A DNA stretch of 48,354 bases from Nocardia amikacinitolerans NBRC 108937 (GTDB lineage: Bacteria; Actinomycetota; Actinomycetes; Mycobacteriales; Mycobacteriaceae). The notes below the pieces were generated by a model. That model made no database searches. It was not told the origin of the DNA and saw only the letters and a list, made by a program, of their open reading frames with translations. The position numbers were made by a program, and so were the translations under genes. The stretch spans positions 1 through 48,354 of the forward strand of contig NZ_BDAU01000015.1 of assembly GCF_001612615.1 (NCBI RefSeq), in the 5' to 3' direction. Shown in pieces: positions 1 to 8,870 of this stretch; position 1 is the stretch's first letter, and each line of letters begins with the position of its first letter.

Positions 1-2655
1 ACCCGTGTCCGCGTCGGGGGCGGGGGTCCTGGCGTCGGGGTCGAGATCCGGATCCAGGTCTGGATCGGGGTCGCGGTCGGGGTCCGGTCGAGAAGCCGGG
101 TCGGTATTCGAACTCGTGTCGGGCGCGAGCGCCGCCCGATCACCGTCGGTGGCCGGGCGTGAACTGCTCGGTGCGGGTCGGCTAGGCGGCGCCGGTGGCG
201 GCGGGGACAGCGCGAGAGCTGCGGCGGCCGGGTCCACCGCGAGAGCGCCGTCCTGATCGGATCGGTCGTCCGTATCCGGCTGTCGGGCAGTCGAATCCGT
301 TCCGGCGCGGGAATCCGCCCCGGCGTCCGAATCCGACCTGCCGTCCGAATTCGCCGCGCTATCCGAATCCGCCCCGTGGTTCGAATCCGCTTCGCCGTCC
401 GGCCGCGTCGTCGCCGGGTCGGGTGAAACCAGGTCGGCAGGGTCCACCTGCACCTGCCGCTGATCGCTCGCCGCGGCGTCGTCCTCGGCCTGCGAGCGGG
501 CTTGCGGCGCTTCGGAATCCGCGATTCGCGCCTGAACCGGCCCGGCTTGGTCCGACAAGCCGCCGGGGACATCGACCGCACGTGCGGAGCCAGCGTTCGC
601 CCTCGACGCGCTGTCGCCGGTCGACACGGCACCGGCCCCGTCGGGCGGGACAGCGCGCGTCGTGCCGTCCAGCACGGCGGAACTCCCCTGCGCACCGACG
701 GGACGGGAAGCACTCGACCCGGCGGCGCTACCGGACTGCTGCGCAGGAGCAGCGGACGAGGTGGGCGACGAAGACGCGGACGACGACGCACCGGGGGCGA
801 CGCTCGAGGCGGCGGAGCCTGCGACCGCGGGCGTCGAACCGGAAACGGCCGCACCCGGGGCGGCGGCACCCGTCGGCGCGCCAGGCATGCCCGCCCCGAC
901 CGGTCCGGCGTTCACCGCAGCGGCGCCAGGCGCCTGCGCCGCGGGCGACGCTCCGCCGACCCCGGTCGTACCGGTACCGGACAGGGGTGTCCCCGAATCG
1001 GTGACTCCGGCAGCCGACGTTCCCGGCGTCGAGCCGTCGGCTACGCGGTGGTCGCTCGCAGCGGAACTGCCCTCCGGCGCAGCCGAATCCGAAGCAGACG
1101 TCGCGGAATGACCAGCATGTGCACCGGAATCCGCACCCGTTTGCGCCGAGCCCCCGCCCGCTTGCGCGGAATCGGCGCCAACCTGCCCCGAATCTCCGGT
1201 CGGCGCAACCGAATGCGCGCCCGTGGCGGGTGCGCCGCCGTTCTGTGCGGCGGAATCACCGGCCGAGGAGTTCGAAGAGCCTTCGTAGGCACCGGAATTC
1301 GTAGCGGTTTGACCGGCAGGGGCCGCACTTTGCTGACCTGCCGAGTCACCGCCGGTGTCGTTCGAGCTCGCCGCACCGGCATCGGAAGTACCTGCTGTTC
1401 CGCCATATTGGCCGGCGTCCGGCGACCCGGACGGCCCCGTGGACGCGGCTGTGGTGCTCGGCGAACCAGCATCACTACCGGCAGTGGCATTAGCTCCAGA
1501 ACCATTCGTTCCAGCGCTGGTGGTCCCCGCTCCGTTGGTCCCGCCGCCGTTGGCTCCACCATCGTTGGTGCCCGTACCATCGGCAGCGTTCGATGCGGGA
1601 ACCGGGGACGTGCCGTCGGCGGCCGGTCCGGATCCAGGCAGCGTGCCGACCCGGACGGGTTCCCTGTTGAAGTTCATCGGCCCGTTGTGCTGCGTCTGGC
1701 CCCGTGCCCCGTAGACACCGCTCGGCCCCGCGCCGGAGATCGCGCCACCGACGAAGGAACGCGGATCCCAGTTCCCTGTCGCCCATGCCGCGACGAAAGC
1801 ACCGGCCAAGCCGGCACCCGCACCAACGATCGCCCCGCCTGTGAAGCCGCGGACACCGCGGTTGTTCATCAGACTGGGCGCGATCCGGCCCATCGCCCGG
1901 TTCAATCCGAAGCCCGCACCACCACCGGCGCCACCCGCAAGCGCGGAAACCCAGGCGTTCTCCCAGATCGCTCCCGTGTCCCAGCCCTGGCTGTTCAGGC
2001 CCTCGGCGATGACGATGCCCTGCACCGCCACTTCTTGTGCCGTGCCCTGGAAGACTTCGACGATCGCTTCCTGGACGATCTCGTAGACGAGCTTCGAGAC
2101 CACCTGCTTCGCCGCGTCCGACAGGAAGGTTCTGGCGAGCATGGCGGCGATCCGGCCCTCCAACCACCGCGCCATGGCTCGAAACACGGCTCGCGTCGCC
2201 GCGATGGCGCCGGCCTGCACGGCGCCCGCCCCCGGCCCCGCGAAGAAGGACAGGGCAAGCTCCGCCGCCAACCAGCTCAGCGAGAAGATCGCGTTCAGGT
2301 GATTCGCGTGAACCGCACCCGCGAAATCATCGACCGAGACGGCCAGATCGTTGAACGAGTTGCCCATCAACTCGATCGAACCGTGCTGCGGCGTCCCGCC
2401 TTTGGGCGTGTCGTCGTGAATCATCGACCGCAGCGAATCGACGATCTGCTGCCCGCCCTCACCCTGCGGATACGCGTGGACCACCGCAGCGGCGGCGACG
2501 TCCGCCTCCGCTATCGCCTCGGACAGGATCTCTTCGGCGATCTCCCGCAGCACAGCGGAAACCTTGACCACATCGTCGGGATCGATGCGCGTGATCTCCG
2601 CGCCCGCCACCCATTCGAGCCACGCGAGCTCCGGCGGGATCGCCCAATAACCCAT
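1..2655 (-). CDS. CpnT-like WXG100-type polymorphic toxin, partial (3' end outside window)
   Basis: The frame is open for 885 codons from ATG at 2655 to the left edge, so the C-terminus is missing. The N-terminus (IPPELAWLEWVAGAE) resembles the WXG100-like domain of CpnT-type proteins, which type VII secretion systems export. Residues 1 to about 320 are a globular Ala/Gly-rich, helical and partly hydrophobic region. From about residue 325 to the edge there is a long linker rich in Gly, Ala, Ser, Thr and Asp, ending in Asp-Pro repeats such as DPDPDLDPDLDPD. In this family the toxic domain sits at the far C-terminus, beyond this window, so its activity cannot be named. It starts 17 bases after the YbaB-like gene and probably shares its transcript. 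A GTG at 2671 lies in another frame and was not used. The family call is by recognition of the N-terminus and the gene context. Confidence 0.72.
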   Translation of the reverse strand, partial: MGYWAIPPELAWLEWVAGAEITRIDPDDVVKVSAVLREIAEEILSEAIAEADVAAAAVVHAYPQGEGGQQIVDSLRSMIHDDTPKGGTPQHGSIELMGNSFNDLAVSVDDFAGAVHANHLNAIFSLSWLAAELALSFFAGPGAGAVQAGAIAATRAVFRAMARWLEGRIAAMLARTFLSDAAKQVVSKLVYEIVQEAIVEVFQGTAQEVAVQGIVIAEGLNSQGWDTGAIWENAWVSALAGGAGGGAGFGLNRAMGRIAPSLMNNRGVRGFTGGAIVGAGAGLAGAFVAAWATGNWDPRSFVGGAISGAGPSGVYGARGQTQHNGPMNFNREPVRVGTLPGSGPAADGTSPVPASNAADGTGTNDGGANGGGTNGAGTTSAGTNGSGANATAGSDAGSPSTTAASTGPSGSPDAGQYGGTAGTSDAGAASSNDTGGDSAGQQSAAPAGQTATNSGAYEGSSNSSAGDSAAQNGGAPATGAHSVAPTGDSGQVGADSAQAGGGSAQTGADSGAHAGHSATSASDSAAPEGSSAASDHRVADGSTPGTSAAGVTDSGTPLSGTGTTGVGGASPAAQAPGAAAVNAGPVGAGMPGAPTGAAAPGAAVSGSTPAVAGSAASSVAPGASSSASSSPTSSAAPAQQSGSAAGSSASRPVGAQGSSAVLDGTTRAVPPDGAGAVSTGDSASRANAGSARAVDVPGGLSDQAGPVQARIADSEAPQARSQAEDDAAASDQRQVQVDPADLVSPDPATTRPDGEADSNHGADSDSAANSDGRSDSDAGADSRAGTDSTARQPDTDDRSDQDGALAVDPAAAALALSPPPPAPPSRPAPSSSRPATDGDRAALAPDTSSNTDPASRPDPDRDPDPDLDPDLDPDARTPAPDADTG

Positions 2656-2672
2656 CGAGAGGCCGATTCACG

Positions 2673-3206
2673 TCACCAGGCTTGGCCTGCGACGCTCTCC
2701 GTTGGCCCCCTGCCACCGCCGTGGTCGTAGCTCTCGACATCGGTGAACGTCATCACCTCGTCGCTCTCGGCGCGTTCCGACGAACCGGGGGGCGACAGCG
2801 AAACCGGCGGCTCCATGGGAATTTCGGCCTCGATATCCGGCATTCCTGGGATCACATCGGACAGTTTCGGCAGCCGTGCGCGCTCGTCGAACAGCGGCGC
2901 CGCGAGCGCCTTGCTCTTGGCGAACACCTCGTCGGCCGCCTGCTGCGCCATCCGGGTGACCGCCTTGGCGATCTGGTCGTAGCTCAGTTCATCGACGCGG
3001 TCGGAGAAGCGAGTCTCGATGACGACACCGTTGGCGTTCACCGTCACCGACACCGTCTTGTCGCGCGTGGTCGCGGTCGCCGTCAGCTTGACGCGCTCCC
3101 GCTGCGCTTCCGCGATATCCCGCATGCGGCCGCGGAAGTCCTCCAGCAGCCCGGCGATCTCCCCCTCCATACGCCCAGATGTCATGTCGCCCACTCCGAA
3201 CTCCAT
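2673..3206 (-). CDS. YbaB/EbfC-family protein of a type VII secretion toxin operon
   Basis: A 177-residue protein. Residues 1-110 match the YbaB/EbfC fold: a helix (MEGEIAGLLEDFRGRM), then a beta segment (TVSVTVNANGVVIETRF), then a long helix (YDQIAKAVTRMAQQAADEV). Classical YbaB proteins of about 105 residues bind DNA, but versions beside WXG100 genes are common in Actinobacteria and are often assumed to be partners of the secreted toxin. The last ~60 residues are an acidic, Pro-rich tail absent from the short family members. Start: ATG at 3206; ATG codons at 3185 and 3170 are in-frame alternatives. It lies 37 bases after the WXG100-like gene and 17 before the toxin, so the three look co-transcribed. 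Confidence 0.75.
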   Translation of the reverse strand: MEFGVGDMTSGRMEGEIAGLLEDFRGRMRDIAEAQRERVKLTATATTRDKTVSVTVNANGVVIETRFSDRVDELSYDQIAKAVTRMAQQAADEVFAKSKALAAPLFDERARLPKLSDVIPGMPDIEAEIPMEPPVSLSPPGSSERAESDEVMTFTDVESYDHGGGRGPTESVAGQAW

Positions 3207-3243
3207 GGCGGCGCCCAGAAGGCCCGCCTGCCACCACCGCCGC

Positions 3244-3564
3244 TCAGACCTGCTCGATTGCCTGCCGAGCGGCCTCCTCGTTCCGGTCGGCGGCGACCGC
3301 AGCCTCGTACTGGCCCTTCGACAGGTTCGCCCAGGACTCCGCCATGGTGCTGGTGCCGTCCACCGCACCTTGCAGCCGCTCCGTCAGGCCGGGACTACCG
3401 TTGCCCTTGACGTATTGGCTGCCGAAGTTGTCGCTGCCGATCACGGAAAGCAAGGTGCTCAGCTGGTCCTGAACCCGCCCGGAGATGTTCTCCAACCGAG
3501 CCCGGACCTTGTCGGTCTCGTACCCGGCGGTCCTCAGCTTCTCGGAGTAAGTCTCAGTCGTCAT
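3244..3564 (-). CDS. WXG100-like small helical protein (ESX-type substrate or toxin partner)
   Basis: A 106-residue, almost wholly helical protein without a signal peptide. It starts MTTETYSEKLRTAGYETDKV and carries SWANL near residue 78, a W-x-N variant of the W-x-G turn of WXG100 proteins. Such proteins form helical hairpins, often dimerise with a partner and are exported by type VII secretion. It is the first gene of a three-gene operon with a YbaB-like protein and a CpnT-like toxin. The turn is not canonical, so it may be an EspC-like or antitoxin-like helper rather than a true ESAT-6 homologue. Confidence 0.6.
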   Translation of the reverse strand: MTTETYSEKLRTAGYETDKVRARLENISGRVQDQLSTLLSVIGSDNFGSQYVKGNGSPGLTERLQGAVDGTSTMAESWANLSKGQYEAAVAADRNEEAARQAIEQV

Positions 3565-3884
3565 CTCGCACCTCTACCCCCGGGGTGGCAGGCCCACCGG
3601 TCGACTACGGTTCGAACTCCTGCGACGATGGCAGTCCAGTGCAACTCGTCAGTAACCTTTACATGAACTTAGGACAGCGTGGGAGTGACGCACAGATGCG
3701 CGACCACCTGCGGGCCGATAGCCTGACGAACGCCTGATGACCTGCGGCACAATCACATTGGCAGGTGCCCGAATGCCCCGACGCAACCGTTCACGCCCTG
3801 TTCACCCGAGGCACGGGAACGTCCTCGCAACCACCGTGAGCGCGCGTGCTCGAGTGCGCGTGCCGCGAGTGCGATGATCACCCG
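3565..3884. other. Divergent intergenic region
   Basis: This stretch of 320 bases separates the minus-strand toxin operon from dtd on the plus strand and must carry both promoters. I see no convincing gene, repeat or RNA in it. Confidence 0.5.
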
Positions 3885-4316
3885 ATGCGAGTTCTTGTAC
3901 AGCGAGTGACCGCCGCGCAGGTGACCGTCGACGGCGAACTCGTCGGACGGATCGATCCCGACCCCCAGGGCTTGGTCGCGCTCGTCGGCGTGACCCACGA
4001 CGACACCGAGGCGACCGCGAAAGCGTTGGCGGACAAGCTGTGGCGGCTGCGCATCCTGGACGGCGAGCGTTCCGCCGCGGACCTGAACGCGCCCGTGCTC
4101 GTCGTCAGCCAGTTCACCCTCTACGCCGACACCGCGAAGGGCCGCCGCCCGTCCTGGTCGGCAGCCGCGCCGGGTTCGGTCGCCGAACCGCTCGTCGACA
4201 CCTTCGCCGAGGCGCTGCGTGCCCTCGGGGCGACCGTCGCGACGGGTCGTTTCGGCGCGCACATGCACATCGATCTCACCAACGACGGCCCCGTCACGCT
4301 CCTGCTGGAGGCCTGA
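3885..4316 (+). CDS. dtd: D-aminoacyl-tRNA deacylase
   Basis: A 143-residue cytoplasmic enzyme that hydrolyses D-amino acids wrongly attached to tRNA, and glycine from mischarged tRNA-Ala. The sequence has the family start (MRVLVQRV), the SQFTLY motif at residues 75-80 and the C-terminal cross-subunit GPVT motif ([10 protein letters not shown]); active Dtd is a dimer. Length matches the family (about 145). ATG at 3885 is chosen because the family begins exactly here; an in-frame extension upstream to 3846 has no family support. It appears to be a single-gene unit. Confidence 0.95.
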   Translation: MRVLVQRVTAAQVTVDGELVGRIDPDPQGLVALVGVTHDDTEATAKALADKLWRLRILDGERSAADLNAPVLVVSQFTLYADTAKGRRPSWSAAAPGSVAEPLVDTFAEALRALGATVATGRFGAHMHIDLTNDGPVTLLLEA

Positions 4317-4467
4317 GCACGCGGTTCGCGCCGAGTTAGCTGACAGCTAGCAGCGAGCCCTGTCGTTCCCGGGCGACGGCACCCGATTTGTGGCAGACTT
4401 TTCGCGAGAACAGGTGCGGCCGAAGGAACGACCGTCTGTGGAAGGTGATGCGGGAGTTGGGTTCGCG

Positions 4468-5973
4468 ATGGATCTGAGTGCTGTCGAACGACAGGTTGCG
4501 GTCGATCGCAGTGCGGCCCGAGACCGAACGGTCGATTCCGAACTCCGCCTGGCCACTTCGCTCGTCGAACTGGCCAAGGCGCTGGTCGCCACGAAGAACG
4601 ATCCCACCGCGCGCCGGGACCGCACCCTGGAGGCGCCCGCGCCCGCGCAGGAAGCGGTCGGCATCCGGTTGCACTGGCTGGCCGCCGGAATGGTCGAGGC
4701 GCGGTTCGCCGGTGAATTGCAAGAGTCCCTACGGGTCTTCGAACAGGTGACAAGGGCGGCCGGTCGCCGCGACCTGGCCACGACCACCATCCGTGGCGCC
4801 TGCGCCACGTATCGCCAAGTGGCACAAACCCATCCGCACGTGGCGGGTATGTGTGCCGACGGCCTCGGCAAGTGCGGCGTGTGGCTCGGCAGGCTGGACC
4901 AGGACGCGGCCGTCGCCGCCGTCGAGGACGCCGCCCGCATCCGCGCCGAGCTGGCCGCCGCCAACCCCGAACTGGCGGGCAAGTACCTGGCCAGCTTGAG
5001 CACGCTGCTGCGCACCCTGATGGTCGGCCGCTCTCGCAAGCAGGCGATAGCGATGTATCGCGAACGGTACGCCGCGTTCACCTCGACAAGCATGTCGATC
5101 CGTTTGCGCGCGTGCGGGATTCGTGATCTGGACCTCACGCCGAAGTCCTACAACGCGCTCGTCGAACTGGAGTGCCGCACCCTGGAGCAGGCCGGGCGGC
5201 TGACCCAGCAGCAGATCGTGCGCAAGTCCTCCGGCGACCTGTCCACGGTGGAGGAGATCAACTGGCGGCTTGCGCTGGTCGGGCTGCGGCCGCTCGCGCC
5301 GGGCGAGGATCCCGAACCGCCGTCGACTCCGGTCGAGATCGGCCCCACCTTCGGCGCGCTCGGCGTGCGCTGCCCGGATCGCGACGCGATGACGCAACTG
5401 CGCGCCGCCATCATCGAGGCCTACGCCCAAGACGACATCCAGCTCGTGGACAGCGCCACCTATCACAACTCCGACGACGAGGACTGGGTGCTCGGCGAGG
5501 CTGAACTCAACACGGCGAGCACGCTCGGCGACGACGTGGTGCTGATCGAGATGTCCTACGGCGGTTGGGTGACCGTGATGAGCCTGAACTGGGAGCTGGC
5601 TCCCGTCGGCAAACACCCGCTGGCCCTGCGGCTTTCCCAGCGCTGGCCGGTGGTCGGCGTGACGGCCACCGCGAACATGTCCTACGAGCTGTGCCGCTAC
5701 GAGCACGGCAAGGCGACGCAATACGCGGCGCTCGGCCGCCCGGCCGGACCCGCCACGCTCGACGAGCCGCTCGCGCCGTTGGACTTCGGCGTGCTCGCCG
5801 CCTACGGCGCCAGCCACGCCACCGAGAACAAACTCCGCTCGGCGTTCGGCAACACGCAATCCTTCGCGAACCTGACCTACCTGCCCGGCGCGGGCATCCG
5901 GCAGCTGCGCAAGTCGATGACGCTCATCGACCATGATCACGTGCTGTTCTTCCGCAAAACCGGCCAGAGCTGA
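4468..5973 (+). CDS. Hypothetical protein with helical repeat-like N-terminal half
   Basis: A 501-residue soluble protein with no signal peptide and no membrane segment. Residues ~20-215 are Ala-rich paired helices reminiscent of TPR-like repeats (for example GRRDLATTTIRGACATYRQV and DAAVAAVEDAARIRAEL). Residues ~230-300 are helical (LTQQQIVRKSSGDLSTVEEI). Residues ~310-500 look alpha/beta, with strands such as VVLIEMSYGGWVTVMSL and a short Trp/Tyr-rich stretch. I do not recognise the family. ATG at 4468 is chosen with GGGAG a little far upstream; GTG at 4438 or 4390 would add 10 or 26 residues. It stands alone between dtd and the repeat array. Confidence 0.65.
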   Translation: MDLSAVERQVAVDRSAARDRTVDSELRLATSLVELAKALVATKNDPTARRDRTLEAPAPAQEAVGIRLHWLAAGMVEARFAGELQESLRVFEQVTRAAGRRDLATTTIRGACATYRQVAQTHPHVAGMCADGLGKCGVWLGRLDQDAAVAAVEDAARIRAELAAANPELAGKYLASLSTLLRTLMVGRSRKQAIAMYRERYAAFTSTSMSIRLRACGIRDLDLTPKSYNALVELECRTLEQAGRLTQQQIVRKSSGDLSTVEEINWRLALVGLRPLAPGEDPEPPSTPVEIGPTFGALGVRCPDRDAMTQLRAAIIEAYAQDDIQLVDSATYHNSDDEDWVLGEAELNTASTLGDDVVLIEMSYGGWVTVMSLNWELAPVGKHPLALRLSQRWPVVGVTATANMSYELCRYEHGKATQYAALGRPAGPATLDEPLAPLDFGVLAAYGASHATENKLRSAFGNTQSFANLTYLPGAGIRQLRKSMTLIDHDHVLFFRKTGQS

Positions 5974-6116
5974 AACCGTCTCGGCGGCAGGTCATTCCGG
6001 GTAGCGCGGCGCGCCGCGCGCGTTGCTCGGACGTCAACTGCGGTCCGCTCCAGCGAGATTCGAGTAGTTCGCTACTCGGGAGCCGACCACCGCGCGGAAC
6101 CTAATCTGACTGCATC

Positions 6117-6480
6117 GTCAGAGTCCACCGCGGAACAAAGGTCACCGCGGGGTTCACCGCGGAGCGAAAGTAGCCGCGGGACAAGGTCCACCGCGGAGCG
6201 AAAGTAGCCCGCGGGACAAGGTCCACCGCGGAGCGAAAGTAACCGCGAGACAAGGCCCACCGCGGAACGAAAGTAACCGCGAGACAAGGCCCGCCGCGGA
6301 GCAAACGTCACCGCGGAGGGTTCGCCGCGGAGCGAAAGTATCCGCGGAACAAGGTCCACCGCGGAGCAACAGTCACCGCCGGACAGAGTCGTCCGCGGAG
6401 CGAAAGTATCCGCAGAACAAGGTCCACCGCGGAGCAACAGTCACCGCCGGACAGAGTCGTCCGCGGAGCGAAAGTCACGC
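6117..6480. repeat. Array of imperfect 17-bp units arranged as 34-bp tandem repeats
   Basis: About 22 units of 17 bp follow one another. Two types alternate: CACCGCGGAGCGAAAGT and a sister unit like AACCGCGAGACAAGGTC, giving a 34-bp period; landmarks recur near 6186, 6220, 6254 and 6288. The right half also holds a 68-bp unit repeated almost exactly (6353 and 6421). Almost every unit contains CCGCGG or a one-base variant. Single-base slips occur (an extra C near 6209) and one half unit is shortened near 6319. Because 34 is not a multiple of three, different reading frames stay open by chance; the changing frame and indels argue against coding. It lies between two convergent genes. Confidence 0.85.
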
Positions 6481-6880
6481 GGAGCGAGGGAGGTACAGAA
6501 ACGCGAAACCGCCGAATCCCCAGCACCGCCGAAGGTTTCGGTCAGGCGCGCAAGGCGCGGGTGCAAGGAACGACGTCACCGATCCAGCGGCGAGCTGGGG
6601 ATCGCCGGGCGACCGAGGACGGTCACCGCGGCGAGATCGACCGAGACGGGCCCGGCCCGCGGCGTCGGTGCGAATCGAGTCCTCGCCGCGCGAGCGAACG
6701 TCCGAACCGGGGAGCGTCGGTAATCGTTCCGACCGGTCGTGCCATGCGGGCGATGTCCGCCGGGAAACGTCCGGCGTCGACGGCAGCCGCGGAGATAGTG
6801 TGTTGCGCCCTTGCCATTTTCTCGTAGGGCAGCGTCCGGTCGGAGTGGCGACGCCGGCGGCCCGATCCGGCCGCAGCGTT
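6481..6880. other. Intergenic stretch beyond the repeat array
   Basis: About 400 bases between the repeats and the 3' end of the first mazF-like gene. Short open frames exist on both strands but have arginine/proline-rich composition typical of chance frames in GC-rich DNA. I see no terminator, RNA or gene here. The 5974-6116 stretch on the other side of the array is likewise featureless. Confidence 0.5.
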
Positions 6881-7228
6881 CTACAGAGACAAATGCAGCC
6901 GTAGAGCGTTATCCAGCTCTTTCAGTTGGGTGGTCGTCACCCGCCCGAGCACCCGCCCCATTCGTTCCAGCGATACAGAGCGAACCTGCTCCGCTTGCGC
7001 TTTCGACGTAACACGCAGTCCGGGAACGTCTTCCAGCAAGACCTGGAACGGAAACACTCGCTCGACATTGCTGGTGACGGGAACCACCGTCAGCACACCG
7101 CGGCCGAGTTGCACGGCCCGTCGGTTGGCGCCGTCGTTGCTCACCACAACGGCGGGGCGCAACTTGCTGACCTCATTGCCACGGACCGGATCGAAATCGA
7201 CGAGCACAAGGTCGCCGCGCCGCATCAC
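6881..7228 (-). CDS. mazF: MazF/PemK-family toxin (endoribonuclease)
   Basis: A 115-residue protein starting MMRRGDLVLVDFDPVRGNE. The RGDLVLVDFDPVRG block and LRPAVVVSND are the classic PemK/MazF strands, with the catalytic-region Arg in LRPAVVVSN and the Thr/Ser of VPVTSN. Family members are dimeric ribonucleases that cut mRNA or tRNA at short motifs and are held inactive by the cognate antitoxin. The start overlaps the antitoxin stop by 4 bases (ATGA), so the pair is translationally coupled. It lies just downstream of the secY-adk-map unit. Cleavage specificity cannot be read from sequence. Confidence 0.9.
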   Translation of the reverse strand: MMRRGDLVLVDFDPVRGNEVSKLRPAVVVSNDGANRRAVQLGRGVLTVVPVTSNVERVFPFQVLLEDVPGLRVTSKAQAEQVRSVSLERMGRVLGRVTTTQLKELDNALRLHLSL

Positions 7229-7443
7229 GCCAACCCGTCGCCAGTGGCGATCGACCAGACGTTGTCATCATCGCTTGCGTCCCACTCGTCCCACGCCGCT
7301 TCGTAGGCGTCTTCGAGCGAACGGCTACGCAGCAGATCGATGGCCTTGTGGATCGCGGCGGACCGACCAGGCAGACCCGACCTGCATACCTCCGCGTCGA
7401 GCACCGCCACATCGTCTTCGGATAGGCTCACACTCAGTTTCAT
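7225..7443 (-). CDS. mazE: Ribbon-helix-helix antitoxin of the first mazEF-like pair
   Basis: A 72-residue protein. Its first ~45 residues fit a ribbon-helix-helix DNA-binding domain: MKLSVSLSEDDVAVLDAEV followed by GRSAAIHKAIDLL. An acidic, Trp-containing tail (AYEAAWDEWDASDDD) is typical of the toxin-wrapping segment. It comes before and overlaps the mazF-like toxin by 4 bases. A 12-bp perfect palindrome lies 10 bases before its start codon and is the likely site of autorepression. Confidence 0.85.
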   Translation of the reverse strand: MKLSVSLSEDDVAVLDAEVCRSGLPGRSAAIHKAIDLLRSRSLEDAYEAAWDEWDASDDDNVWSIATGDGLA

Positions 7444-7452
7444 ACCCCAATG

Positions 7453-7464
7453 CTACCCGGGTAG
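7453..7464. promoter_or_regulatory. Palindromic operator candidate of the first mazEF-like pair
   Basis: CTACCCGGGTAG is a perfect 12-bp palindrome, 10 bases upstream of the antitoxin ATG. Ribbon-helix-helix antitoxins usually bind such sites in their own promoter. Function is inferred from position. Confidence 0.5.
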
Positions 7465-7491
7465 GAATCGCAGTGCTACCGCAAGGCGCCC

Positions 7492-8295
7492 CTACTCCGG
7501 GCGCGGGGTGAGGATGCGCGGCCCGTCCTCGGTGACCGCGACGGTGTGTTCCCAGTGCGCGGCGCGGCTGCCGTCGAGGGTGACGACTGTCCAGTCGTCG
7601 TCGAGCACCTTGGTCTGGGTGGTGCCGAGCGTGAGCATGGGTTCGATGGCAAGCACCGAGCCGACCACGAGCTTCGGGCCCTTGCCCGGCGCGCCCTCGT
7701 TCGCGAGGAACGGGTCCATATGCATCTCGCGGCCGATCGCGTGGCCGCCGTATCCGTCGACGATGCCGTAGGCGCGGCCGTGCAGTTCCTCGACGGCGCG
7801 GGTGCCCATCTCGATCGCGTGCGACACATCGGTCAGCCGGTTGCCAGGCACCATGGCGGCGATGCCCGCCTCCATGGACAGACGCGTCGCCTCGCTCAAC
7901 AGTCGATCGGCCTCGATGATCTCGCCGACACCGAAGGTCCACGCGGAGTCGCCGTGCCAGCCGTCCAGGATTGCGCCGCAGTCGATCGAGATCAGGTCGC
8001 CCTCGACCAGGATCTCTTCCGCGGTCGGAATCCCGTGCACCACACGGTCGTTCACCGACGCGCAGATCGAGGCGGGGAAACCGTGGTAGCCCTTGAAGGA
8101 CGGCACGGCGCCCGCGTCGCGGATCGTCTGCTCGGCGACCTCGTCCAGTTCCAGGGTCGAGACCCCTGGCTTGGCGGCCGCACGCACGGCGACGAGAGTG
8201 CGGCCGACCACCGCGCCCGCCGCCGCCATGGCGTCCAGCTCACCGGCGGTGCGGAACGGCACCACCTTCTTGCTCTTCTTGCGGCCGAAGACCAT
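7492..8295 (-). CDS. map: Methionine aminopeptidase, type I
   Basis: A 267-residue cytoplasmic metalloprotease that removes the initiator methionine from nascent proteins. The five metal ligands of the pita-bread fold are recognisable: D105 (DCGAIL), D116 (HGDSAW), H185 (GGHAIG), E218 (IEPM) and E249 (WEH). The substrate-binding region [12 protein letters not shown] is also present. The N-terminus is short and basic without the SH3-binding extension of some actinobacterial paralogues. It follows adk by 29 bases, the common secY-adk-map order. Many Actinobacteria carry a second map gene elsewhere. Confidence 0.96.
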   Translation of the reverse strand: MVFGRKKSKKVVPFRTAGELDAMAAAGAVVGRTLVAVRAAAKPGVSTLELDEVAEQTIRDAGAVPSFKGYHGFPASICASVNDRVVHGIPTAEEILVEGDLISIDCGAILDGWHGDSAWTFGVGEIIEADRLLSEATRLSMEAGIAAMVPGNRLTDVSHAIEMGTRAVEELHGRAYGIVDGYGGHAIGREMHMDPFLANEGAPGKGPKLVVGSVLAIEPMLTLGTTQTKVLDDDWTVVTLDGSRAAHWEHTVAVTEDGPRILTPRPE

Positions 8296-8324
8296 GACGG
8301 CTCAGCGCTCCCGAGACAGGGACA

Positions 8325-8870
8325 TCAGTGACCCAGTGCGCGCAGCGCGCGGGCGTTGACCTCGTCCACCTCGCCGACGCCGTCCACCGTGACGACGAGA
8401 CCGTCGTAGTGCTGCAGCAGCGGCTCGGTCTCCTCGCGGTACACCCGGAGCCGGTTGCGGATCACGCCCTCGTTGTCGTCGGCGCGGCCACGCGCCAGCA
8501 TCCGCTCGACCACGGTGTCCTCGGCAACGACGAAGCACAGGACTGCGTCCAGCTTCTTGTCCATGTCGCCGAGGATCTTCTCCAAGGCCTCGGCCTGATC
8601 GATGGTGCGCGGGTAGCCGTCGAGCACGAAGCCGTTGGCGGCGTCGGGCTCGTTGACACGCTGCTCGACCATGCGGTTGGTCACGTCGCTGGGCACCAGA
8701 TCGCCGGCGTCCATGTACTTCTGCGCCTCGCGCCCAAGCGGCGTCTGCTGGCCGATGTTCGCGCGGAAGAGATCCCCGGTCGAGATGTGCGGGACGCCCA
8801 GCTTCTCCGATAGCAGGACGGCCTGGGTGCCTTTGCCGGCACCCGGCGGACCGAGCAATACAACTCTCAC
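8325..8870 (-). CDS. adk: Adenylate kinase
   Basis: A 181-residue enzyme catalysing ATP + AMP to 2 ADP. The P-loop GPPGAGKGT is at residues 7-15 and the AMP/ATP-site motif DGYPRT at 84-89. Its length and the absence of a Cys-rich lid mark the short-lid type usual in mycobacteria and relatives. The start codon is GTG at 8870, overlapping the secY stop by 4 bases (GTGA), so translation is coupled to secY. Confidence 0.97.
   Translation of the reverse strand: MRVVLLGPPGAGKGTQAVLLSEKLGVPHISTGDLFRANIGQQTPLGREAQKYMDAGDLVPSDVTNRMVEQRVNEPDAANGFVLDGYPRTIDQAEALEKILGDMDKKLDAVLCFVVAEDTVVERMLARGRADDNEGVIRNRLRVYREETEPLLQHYDGLVVTVDGVGEVDEVNARALRALGH

Noticed and set aside
502..2730. Plus-strand frame of about 740 codons over the toxin gene
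   Set aside because: Arg/Gly-rich shadow of the minus-strand Ala/Ser/Asp-rich linker; the minus strand has the CpnT-like N-terminus.
6072..6526. Small proteins encoded in the repeat array, or a CRISPR array
   Set aside because: Several frames stay open because of the repeat, but units slip by single bases and no start site or family is seen. A CRISPR array needs constant repeats with unique spacers; here both alternating units are repeats and no cas gene is near.
6561..6827. Short frames in the gap before the first mazF
   Set aside because: Composition is typical of chance frames and no homology, start site or context supports them.
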